A stretch of 64,000 nucleotides of DNA from Perognathus longimembris pacificus (taxonomy: Eukaryota; Chordata; Mammalia; Rodentia; Heteromyidae), in the NCBI RefSeq assembly GCF_023159225.1, contig NC_063181.1, forward strand, positions 8,763,606-8,827,605, written 5' to 3'. The translations under genes were made by a program, and so were the position numbers. Below the pieces are notes generated by a model. That model did not search any database. It was not told the DNA's origin and saw only the letters and a program-made list of their open reading frames with translations. Shown one piece after another: positions 1 through 11,100 of the stretch (within the stretch, counting starts at the first letter, position 1; each line of letters begins with the position of its first letter).

Positions 1-141
1 GTCACTTGTGGTTTTTTGGTGGTTGATTAGAGATAGAAGTCTCACAGACTTTCCTGCCCAGGTTGGCTTCGAACAGTCAATCCTCAGATCTCAGCTTCTT
101 GGGTAGCTAGGATTACAGGCATGAGCAACCAACTCCGGGCT
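1..141 (-). mobile_element. Family B SINE, truncated by the window edge
   Basis: Only the 7SL/B1-like part remains, reading toward GTAGCTAGGATTACAGGCAT on the plus strand. The right half is cut off by the start of the window. Confidence 0.8.
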
Positions 142-764
142 CTGACACTAACTTTGAAGGTCTCTCTGGATGACTTGCTTAGCAACTGAGGGAATGAGCA
201 CTGCTACCATGCTACAGAGAAATTGGAAAAGATAAAATCCGCAGGGATGAACAAAGCTTTAGCAATTGTAGTTCATTCCGGACACTCATAAGATCAGAAC
301 ACCACTTCTGTGTGCTCTGCCTTTGAACTTTACTGAAGTTGGTGAGGCCTGAGATGCTGCTTGACCCAACCATCAAGCAAATCCACCATGATCTTGTTCT
401 GAAATGTACCTGAATATTCAGCTATTTCCCGTAGTCTCTGCATTTTCACACAGCAGGAAACGGGAATAACATCTTTAAACATCTTTAAGCCATGGAACCC
501 AGGTCATTTTGCCACTTTGTAAATTTTCCAAGCACTGAAGGGCAAATGCTTGTCCCTCATGACTGCTGGGCCAAGCAGGGCACTAGATGGCCTGTCCTGT
601 GGGTCCCCCCTCCCCCCCGTTTGACTTCCTCCACCATAGTCTCTCCTCACTCCCCAGGCTCCAGCCACGTGTACATTCAAGCTCAGCTTATCTTCTGATG
701 CTTCCAGTAAGATGCTTGCAGTACAGGGCTACAACCACATCTTTCATTCAGATCCCAGCTTAAA

Positions 765-1031
765 TCACTTTCAAAGCCAGCCTGTGCAGGAAAGTCTGTG
801 GGACTTCCAATAAACTACTCAGAAAAGGCCAGAAGTGGGGCTGTGGCTCAAGTGGTAGAGCACTAACTAGCCTTGAGTACAAAGAAGACAGAACCCAGGT
901 CCTGAGTTCAAGCCCAAGACTGGGGGGAAAAAAAGTAGGAAGTGGCACTGTGGCTCAGGTGGTAGCTAGTCTTGAGCTGAAGAGCTCAGGGACAGTGCCA
1001 AGGCCCAAGAGTTCAAGCACCACGACCAAAA
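765..1031 (+). mobile_element. Family B SINE remnant followed by a second ID-like half
   Basis: A 5'-truncated family B copy ends near 935. A further right-half unit (937-1031) follows with its own A-rich tail, giving two tandem ID-like units. Confidence 0.75.
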
Positions 1032-1097
1032 AAATAAGTAAATATTTGTCAAGCTGAAATCTGCCTAGTAAATAACTTTCTTAGGAAAAGGTATTTT

Positions 1098-1330
1098 CGG
1101 GCTAGGAATGTGGCTTAGTGCTAGAGTGCTTGCCTAGCAGGCATGAAACCCTGGGTTCAATTTCTCAGTACCACAGAAACAGAAAAAGCCAGAAGTGGTG
1201 CTGTGGTTCAAGTGGTAGAGTGTTAGCCTTGAGCAAAAGGAAGCCAGGGACGTGCTCAGGCCCTGAGTTCAAGCCGCAAGAATGGCCGAAAAAACAAAAA
1301 ACAAAACAAACAAACAAAAACAACAAAAAA
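1098..1330 (+). mobile_element. Family A dimeric SINE
   Basis: Both tRNA-like halves are present. The A-rich tail of CAAAA repeats runs to about 1330. Confidence 0.85.
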
Positions 1331-1539
1331 GGTATTTTCAAGCATATTATATCTTTCTCAACTGTTTCCACTCTGAAATGTGGAGTGGAGAGGGTAATAC
1401 CACCAAATGGTTGCTTCTGTGGTTAGAGAAATGAGAATCTTGGTTGTCAAAATTACTTCCTATTAAGAATGGGTATCCTGATCAAGAAAGATAGAGGGTA
1501 GGTAATTTTGGAATATATATACATTAAAACACTACCAAA

Positions 1540-1815
1540 GACTTCCATGAAAGCTGCTGACTAATGGAAGGTGGGGAAAGGGAAAGATTCTGTTGCAGAG
1601 TACTGGTGGCAAAGAGTTAGGCAAAAAGGGGGAACCCGTATGGCCAAGGTAGATTGTGTGTATGAAAGTAGAATCACAAAATCTGATGAAACTATTTGAA
1701 GAAGGGAAACAGGGAGTAAGATGGGTTTTGGAACACAATGAACATATACATGTATGGCAATGGCCTCTCTTTGTATAATTAACATGTGTGAATAAAAACC
1801 AGTAAGAACAGCTAT
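1540..1815 (+). mobile_element. Possible L1 3' end
   Basis: A purine-rich stretch ends CCTCTCTTTGTATAATTAAC followed shortly by AATAAAAA, resembling rodent L1 3' ends. Similar endings recur at about 51720 and 53480. The family assignment is tentative. Confidence 0.35.
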
Positions 1816-2008
1816 CTTTATATTCCACAAGGTGACTTATTTCCCACAGGCAGCTTACATGGCTGGTGATATCCTTTTTTCAAACACACAGACACAAAGA
1901 AACACATACCTTTTAAAGCTTTCTAAATTAGCATGAGATAAAGGAAATTCTCTCAAGACTTTTTCAAATAAATGAACAGCTGTGCCCTTTGAACATCTTC
2001 TTGCTTAC

Positions 2009-2116
2009 CTATTATGAACTAATTCAGCCATGAGCTTGAGCACAGGTGTGGTACAGGCAGGATCATGGTACCAGAGCTCTATTGCCCGCTGGAGAATTGG
2101 CATGTAGGATGGATAT
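2009..2116 (-). CDS. XPO7: XPO7 exon 21, last exon in the window
   Basis: The exon is 108 nt, covering about residues 746-781 plus two bases of the next Arg. It starts with A to complete Ile746, then [20 protein letters not shown], and ends MAELVHN. The acceptor is CATTTACTACAG and the donor GTAAGCAAG. The next expected peptide, starting RSQRLQ, was not seen in 1-2008, so the remaining exons lie past the left edge. Confidence 0.96.
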
Positions 2117-5100
2117 CTGTAGTAAATGAGGAGCTAAGGAAGAAGTTCTGAATCCAGAGAGATACAACATTTAAAGTATTTTCTCAGCACCAGCAAAACA
2201 AACTCAAAACTACAGCTCTGTACTTTCCTGTGTCTTGCCTGCTAATCTTGGAGTCTATATGACATAACTTTCTTCTGAAGAACACAATGCATTTCAAATT
2301 ACCACTTTTTTGATATAAGAGATTAGCTATTTCCTTTACATATGATTGGAATAAGAGGTAGTGAGTTGAAATGACCTGCTCAAGGTTATGAATTAGATAT
2401 CCTAATAACTGCAAGTTTTTATTTAAAAAGCAGATTGAAATGTCTTAAGTGTAACAAAATTCACATTTCAATAGTTCCCCCATGGTATTTAGTTCAGACA
2501 TATCTGGGACCCCAAAGACAAACTGGGAAACCACCTCTTTACCTCTCAATTTCAGGCAACATGATGTCATTAGATCACCATGTAAGGAAGCTTACAGGAC
2601 ATGAGGCACACCTGTTGAGTAACTCCATCGTCTTGCCTTACCATAGACCCTCCCCAACCCCAATGATGACATCACCCAGGCATGCTCCAGGAAAGGTTTA
2701 TATAGTATGCTCCTAGTTTGAGTTAGGATACATCCATTCAAATAGCATCATGAAGCTGGTCTTGGCATTGAAGGCGAAAGCTATCCCTCTCAGGTCTCTC
2801 ACTAGGCCAACTAGAGTTCGCTGTGGTAGAATGTAAAAATATGTTAAAAGAGAAGAAAAACCAAATCTGATCTGATGGGAATTCACACATCTGTATCATC
2901 TTCTTCATCTCACAGTTTAACAAATACTTCTCCAATATTCTGAATCAGTTTCTTTCATGCTAGAATGCAATCTTTTCACTTGGAAAATTGGTTTTAGAAA
3001 CCTTGTTATACTGGTTGAACGTCCCTCATCAGAAAAATCTGAAATCTCCAAAAATCCATAACTTATTTTTGGCAGGGGACTATTGGAGAAGGAACGTCAG
3101 GCCTCAGAGATGCTAGATAAGCAAGCATGGTTTGCACTCCCAAGTCCCACCAAAATCCAAAACATTTTAAATGCCAACATGCTACCAACACATGGAAACC
3201 CCTACATTTTAAGTGCCAACATGCTACCAACACATGGAAACCCCTACATGGTGAACCCTTGTTTCATGTACAGAATTACTGTGTTGGAGAGCCAGTAGTG
3301 GTTGAGCACTTGCCTAGCACTATTACGTACAAGGCCCTGGGTTTGATCCTTAGCACCATGAAACAAAGCAAAACAAACCTCACAAACAAAATGTTTGAAG
3401 CCATGGCTCACACTTGTAATCCTAGCTACTCAGGAGGCTGAGATCTCTGAGGAACGCAGTTCAAAGCCAGCCTGGGAAGGAAAGTCTGTGAGACTCTATC
3501 TCCAATTAATCACCAGAAAACTGGAAGTGGCACTGTGGCTATAGTGGCAGAGCTCAGGGACAGTGCCCAGGCCCAGAGTTCAAGCCCCCACAACCACCAC
3601 CACCACCAACAACAAAAGGCCCAGACAAGAAAAAGCAGAAGAGGGATATGCCCTAAAGATTTGTATCTTAAAAGGAATTCAAGTGCAGACCCTCCTCCTA
3701 GGCAAGTCTACAGGGCATCTTCTCTTTGGTGTGTGTTTGGAAATAAAACTTGACATGCTGAACGTTGGAGCTGTCAAGAACTTGCTCTCTTTACAGAAAA
3801 GTGACCAAGGTGTGAAGCGGCCATAAAACTTGCCCGTGGTCATGTTGCTAGGTGGGAATAGGCTAAAACACACATCAAGACTCCATTTTTGCCAAACTTG
3901 GTGGCTCATGTCTGAATCCCAGTTATAGGAAGTGATGAGCAGAAGGAACTGTGGTTTGAGACCAGCTGCAGGAAAATGTTAGTGACACCCCATCTCAAGA
4001 AAAAGAGAAAGGAAAAAAAAAATCCAGATGTGGTACCATACAACTAAAATACAAGCTAGGGAGGCATAGGTTTGAAGAGGGCTCTACAAAATCAGACCCT
4101 ATTTGAAAATTAAACTTAAAACCAAAAGCACTGGGTACAAAGCTCAAGTGGTAGATGGCCTGCCTAGCAAGTGCAAGGTCCTGAGTTCAAAAGGACAGAC
4201 TTCAGTTTAATGCTCCTTTTCTCCTTTTACAGGAGGGGTTCCTAAACAGCAGTAAGATTGTTTTTGAAACCTAGCAGTCTTTAATATGCTTGAGAAAGCA
4301 GAACATCTGGGCATCTTGACTCATTTGTCAAAAAAACCCAAACCCTTCCAGATTTCTGTGAAGTCTGTTTTAAAAAAACAGTTCTATTACTGAGCTGGTA
4401 TGGAGCTGGTATCATGAGCTCTACTTTCTATATGGTTGATATAAAAAATTATTACATGGGATGTGAGAAAAATGTGGGTGACCTTGGTAGTTCATGGCCC
4501 AGATGGTTCTTTCGGATAATTTTATTTGCTTTGTGTGAAACTAATATGATGGTAAAAGAGCTGATGTTTATTGATACCCCTGTTAAGTTGTTGGTTGATG
4601 TTAGGGATGTTTCATAATAATCCTCTCCTCTAAGTGGTACCCATTTCAGATCCCACAACATAAGAATAAAGGAAAGAGAATTAAGAGTCAGTGTTGTAAC
4701 TCTCTGACTACTTTGCTGATAGGAAGACAGAAAACAAACAGGCCAAGACACATGTCAGATAAAAGGTGGCAAAGTTTCTGGCAAAAACCTGACCATTTGA
4801 TGGTTCTACTAGTCAGCCTTGGTGACATTAGAACACCACAAATGGTATTCTATTAGTTAGTTAACATGATACTGGAGTTACTTGATTTTGCCACAACTAT
4901 CCACAGGTCAGGAGAGCAAAGAGATGAAAAGACTGAGAATGAGACATCAAGAACTAAAAAAAATCCCATACAATTCTACACATGTGGAAAATTCAAAGAA
5001 GAAATCTTAGTTGAAATGAGAAATTACAGAGAATCGAGTGATAATGAGAAAGGTTACACATTAAAGCTTATAGATCCTAAGCTCTGTTTCATGACAATGT

Positions 5101-8100
5101 TGAAATGCTTAATGCTATTAACTATACAAATAGTTAAGATGGTAAAGTCTGAATTTCTGATTTTTTTCTGGTGTGAACTCAGGACTTTTTACTTAGTAGG
5201 CAAGAATGCTATTATTTGAGCCATGCCCCTTGCTGATTTTATTTTTTCTCTGTTAGTTTGAGACAAGGACTTGAGCTTGGTACTTGATGCTGTTACTCAC
5301 TGGTTAGTGCTCTACCAACTGAGCCATGCCTCCAACCCCTGATTTTTAAAAAATCACAATTTTGAAAGAAACTTGTAGAATACTATGCTTAGAGGCACTA
5401 ATACTGGGAAAAGGAAAAGCTAAGAAGTAAAAGGAGCAACGGAGCAGCAACTCCACGGAAAGCATGAAAACAAATACAAATGAAACAGAAAAATGGAACT
5501 AAAACAAAAAAAAATTTTTGGCAAAAGATAACAAAATTGACAAATGGCAGAAAATGATTAGGAAAACAATGAAAGTACTAATAAGCAGCAACAGAAATGG
5601 AGACATAAAGACATAGCAGTGATTAAAAAGGCATATGGAAGTGACCCATCCCCAAAAAACTTTCCTTAAGAGCAAAATAAATTTCTTACACTTTGTCTTT
5701 TGTACCCAAAATACATTCTGAAATTTGTCCTTTAATAACAAAAAAGCAGTAAGAAAACTATAATATGCTAATGTATGCTAATAAAGAAACCCTGAAAGCT
5801 ACTTAACAATATACTTTAACTTAAGACTGTAAATTTTTATTGGTTCTTTAATATAAAAATCCCAAGAGCCCAAGAGACGGAGTTCAAAGCTACCCAGTGG
5901 TTTATGGACAATCACTATTTGTGAAAGTACTAGCTATGGCTAGACTGAATTCTACTGGAAGCTGGTCAGTTGGTGGGTGACAGACTCACCTTTGCCTCTT
6001 GCTCGTTGAAACTGTTAGTGCTAAACATCTGAGCCACAGCCTCAAACGCTGCTGTGAGTGGCAGCATGAACTGCTCGTACTGATCTTCATCCTCCCCTGC
6101 AAGGGAAACAACCCCAGGTGTGACCCTGATACCAGTAAGTCCAAGCTGTGTAGACTTGAGAAACAGGCTGGACGAAAACTGAGAGGGACCTAGATAATTT
6201 AAGGGTCCCTTTATTACCCCGACAGGTGTTAGTAGTAATTTAAGAATAAAATGCATATGCAGACTAGGAAGGAACAGAAACTGTCCAGTGCAGGGGTATC
6301 CTGTTTCTGAGGCTGAGCCAGTCACCAGAGAGTCACCTGTATATACAGGGCACGTGCTATGTGTCTCTTCTGTCTTCAGTGAAGACAATAGTTGCTCAAG
6401 AAAGGACAGATGTTGGCGTGTGTGTGAGAACTAGGTGAGAGTTAAACTTGGAACAGATGCTTGTGGAGGCTTTAGTTATACTTTGGTAAAACTAGATTTC
6501 ATAATAACTTTTTAGTACAATGAAATTTAAACAGCCCAAAGATGGAAGGCCACTGAGCGTGAATTATTCACTGAGTCATATTTGCTACCATCACCGCCAG
6601 TGCTAAAAATGAAACAGTGATTAAATCACACTGGTTCACAGGTTCTAGAGACCTGAATAAGGAAACCTTTATAAACTACCTCAGGTGGCAAGGAAGAAGT
6701 TTCTGGCCAACAAGACACATTTAGCAATCTCAATTCCTGAATAGAGAGAATTTTTCAAGTTTTAAAAATTTTAGACAGGTTCTAGCTATCTTGCCCAGGC
6801 TGGCCTCTAATTCACATTCCTCTTGTCTTAGCCTCCCAAGTAGCTGGAATTATAGGAATGTGCCACTGTACCCACTGTGAAGAGAATTTTAAAGCTAGGC
6901 TATTATTTGGGAATATACTATTATTCTCTTCCAGTTACAGGGAGCATGAAAACATGATGTGTTCTTCGTGCAATCTGACTGTTATTTCAGATGGTTTGGT
7001 TACTGTTGAAACAACAGAGATTTCCCCCATTATCTAGTCTTTTGTCTTCAAATAAAAATTTAGAACAGTGCCAGATTACTTTATGAGCCTCTAGGATTTA
7101 TTGCAGTACCTAAATCCACCATGAGGAGACGCCCAAGTGCCGTGTAGAAGGTAGTCCGACACCGCATGTCTGTCAGGTTGGACTGATTGTTAATACCCAA
7201 AAATGAAAAGTGCTCGCTCTATTGAAAAAAAGAAAACAAGTTAAAAAGGTAAAAACATGGGTTAGAGGCAGAATGCAAGCCAGTAATTTTAGAATTACTG
7301 AGCCTTTTCAAGCTAGTGCTCCATGGTTATGCCTTAAGGAGGTAAGAATATTTTTATGTTTAAAAAATTATTGTGACTGCTACCCACTACAAATTTATTT
7401 GGAGTACGAATAGTAGTAGGTAACTTCACCATAGCTCAGTTCATCCTGACCCCAAAGAAAAGTTCTGATGGCAGGAAGTATAACCTGCAAGTATAAGGGA
7501 GTCAGGAACCAGTCTTTGGTGTAGCAGCATCCAGGACCTCAATGTAAGTATTTTTTTAATGTGTCAAGGAAGTAGGTGTGGGTGGCTACGTTGGACAGGG
7601 AAAAGGGCTAAAATCACTCACCGTGTGATTGTTCAGCATGAACTGTACCGCACTAAGCTTCACTAGCTTCCTTACACTACTGTACGTAAATACAGAGGGA
7701 GAAGGTCAAGGAAAGTGTAGAGGAAACTACGAATCTTTAAGGCAGATGGAAGCATTTGTAGTAAGCTAACCCAAGTATCTATTTTCTAAAACACTTGAGT
7801 ATATCACTGCCAAAAGGGGGGTAGGGGAAGGTATTTTCTTCTTGGCAATATTTAACTGCTCAGTAAGAGAATACCCATACCAACTCCTGTCTGTTAGAAA
7901 ATAACACCCAGATGTTTGCCCTTGGAATCATGACTATCTTAGAAGAGCTTTTCTTGGTAGGGGTTCTAAGAGGAAATTGGAGCCCTAAAACCCAGTGTTT
8001 GACATCCACTATGTATTGTGAATGAGATTCTTTCCTATTCAGAATGGTACTAGTCATGAACAAGGTCACTGAAATAATTTTATAGAATTTTCTATTCTTT

Positions 8101-11100
8101 CTGGCCTAACTGTAAAAAGCTGTCTTAGAATAATTTAAATTTCTTATAGCCAATATTGTCCAAATCAAGAGGTGGCACAGCCTCTTTAAGTTAGAGTAAA
8201 GGCTTGGCACTGGGTATTTCTACAATTTAGTTGAGGGACTTGGTATTCATTCAGGATGCCAAAACCCTGGACATACCTAAGAGTGAGGTTCTCTGGATAT
8301 TTCCAGGCCACCTCAGAACTAGCCAGGGATAAATTAGGTTGTGTTTTGGCTCATTTTGTGGGTCTGAATCCTGGATGCTGTGTTAGCATACCTAAGTATA
8401 CACTAGAGCTAGGTTAAAACAGCAAAAGCAGGAAGCCATGACTTCTTAGGAAGGCATGTTGTAGTTTCTGTTTTGCATAGGACCTGGCTTAAAAAGGATA
8501 TCCAATGGAGAGATCGTTGAGAAGCTGTAGTGTCTTGGAGGTGATTGGTTCACAGCGGCCCCAGTACTTCAAGTTGGTGATGCTGGAGGACAACAAGAAA
8601 AAAAGAGCAGGAGACACTTTTGATTTGTCTTGTTTCTTTGAGGGCTGAGAGAAGAAAAGCCATCCATCAAAAGTCACCACACATCTGCATCACCAATTCA
8701 CAGACATCACAACCACAAAAAAAAACAAAAAGTGGGTATAAAATCTCTGTACTTACATTTAGTTGACTAGAAAAATTATCCTTCAGATAATCTTCACTAC
8801 TTGGTTCCAAAGCTACACTGGCCCATACCCAGGCCCTTGGAATTCTGGGGCACTCCAGGGCTGATTTCTGCAGCAAGGGCAAGAGATTTCTGCGGCAGTG
8901 ATAACATGCAGACGTATGCAATTCTGCACCTGCACCATCCACTGTCAGCTGCAGAATTCTAGTAGCCCTTGCGTCTGGATTCTTGGCTGGCAGAGTCCTT
9001 TAGACCCCCTTTGTTTTTTCCATCTTAAATTATTAACCAGCTCATGGATGTGAGGGCTAGGGCGAGGATAGTTAGAAGGAAGCCAACTGTCACTTGCACA
9101 CAGCCCTGGATAATATATTTGGTTCCTTGTGTGTGCTCTGATAAATGGAGCTCCTAAAAAGAGGAAAGTGTAACCAAAGGGGCGTAACTTAAAAAGAAAA
9201 ACAAAAAACCATACATAGGGCCAATTGGGAGCTTCAGCTTTGAAGACCTTTCAGACAACAGAACTAGATTTTGAAGACTCAGTGGTGCAGTGCTTCCGGA
9301 GAGGAGTAAGTCCACCTGGAAGTGGGCTCTCTCATGGAGAACAGAATCACTAGTGGAAATCAGCACCAGAAAGCAAATGCCTACTCTGGGCACCCCAGGC
9401 TGCTCAGTGATTGATCAAGTGAGAGGCCGAGCACCAATCACTGGGGAAGGAGCTCCATTTGGTGAATGCCATGATGGGATTTCACCCATGATTCCAGAGG
9501 CTAAAGAGGAGATGCTGCAAGATTCTGTACAAGCCTGGAATGCTCTGGGGCCGGGCCATATCTCTAAGCACAGCTTGTCACACACTCAAATGCACAATTT
9601 TCTGACGCAAACGACCAATGCTTGAATACCAAGGCAGTGGCAGTACAATGCCAAGATAACATTTTATAGTTGCAACAGGACAGCAACTGCCTCTTGCTGA
9701 GGGTGAGCCAAAACACTTACATTTTTCCTATGAAGACGCTCAGAACCATGGTCTCATCGTTCAAGCCCAGGACTTCTGAGAGTCGACGGTACAGCTGGTG
9801 TCATGTTAAAGGAAGAGAAAGGGGGAAACATGGATTAGAACAACTGTATCCATGGACTGTCTGGGTAACACAGGGAAAAACAGAAAAACCTGGGGAATAC
9901 TTGCTGAAGTGGTGGGCCAACTTCAAGTACTACTAAATAACAGATAGAAGTGGAGCTTGCTTACTGGTCTCCTGCAATTTAAAAAAATTTTTTTTTGGGA
10001 TGTGTGTTCCAGCACCAGGGCTTGAACTCAGGATCTGGGTCTTGCCCTTCAGGTTTTTTGCTCAAAGCTGGTGATCTATCACTTAAGCAACAGCCTCACT
10101 TTCAAATTTTTGCTGGTTATCTGTAGAGTCTCATGGGCTTTTCTCTCCAAGTTGGTTTCAAACCACAGTGCTTAGACCTCAGTAGCTAGGATTATAGGTA
10201 TGAGCTAGTGGCACCCAGCTCCCTTCAATCTTGAAATTGCAAAATCACTGCCAAAATCTCCTGCTGTTCTGAATATTAATTTATGTAGAGAGACGAAGAG
10301 CTGCCAGTTCTGGGGGAAGAGCAACAGATGTTTTGACTGGCCATTTGTTAAGCATATGGAGCAGTAGAGAAATGGATTCAATTCTTTGACGAATCTCCCA
10401 GAATTCTATAGAGTAGGAAAAACATTTGGACTACCCCAGTACCCAAAATCTGGAGGCTGTTTCTCAACTGTTATCCACTGTTTTCCTCAATCAGTAACTG
10501 TATATCTAAGAAGTGAGAACTTAAATGGAGCCAATTACGAATCTGTTACCTTCGAGGATTTCTGCACCTGGTCCCCAATGTAGATCTTACGAAACTGCTC
10601 AAAAAAACTCAGCATGGCCAATTCAAGCTTCTCATTACCCGCCTGAGCCAAGCGAGAATCTGTTAGGTTCATTAGCTGGAGCACCCTAGAGGAAGAGGAG
10701 CAATGATTCTCTCTCAACAGCAGGATAACCTGGTCATTCTAAACAACCCAAGCTACCCCCAAATAGTAAAACATGCCTCCTCTTCATCCTCATCTCCCCA
10801 CCCTATGAGACAGGCATTCTCTACAGGCTGCAAGCTCTGGTGAGGGAGTAAACATTTCCATTTCTGCTCCACAGGAACCACAGATGTTTGTTTACTGAAG
10901 CCTTGGATGGGAGCAAAACTCATAATCAGCTTAAAAACAAGGGAAAATGCTGGTATAAAGGATGATTATTGTCCCTTGAAACTTCTGTGAGACCTTGCAT
11001 GCAAGTAGTTCCTTATAGTCTAGTTCATCTATGCACATGAGGAAGACAGGACTAATCCAATGGTTGTTAATCTTTTTTCTCACAGAGCTATGAAAAGAAG

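Noticed and set aside
3593..3612. Short regularly repeated units here and at other microsatellites, considered as a CRISPR-like array
   Set aside because: They are trinucleotide or dinucleotide runs in SINE tails of a mammalian genome, with no spacer structure.
5966..6388. 140-codon frame read as a separate small protein
   Set aside because: Its middle is XPO7 exon 19; the two ends are intron on either side of good splice sites.
8479..8501. GT-AG alternative for the exon 16 donor at CCAG|GTCC
   Set aside because: It would include an in-frame TAA and does not restore the Gly-Tyr-Ser-Ser junction with exon 17.
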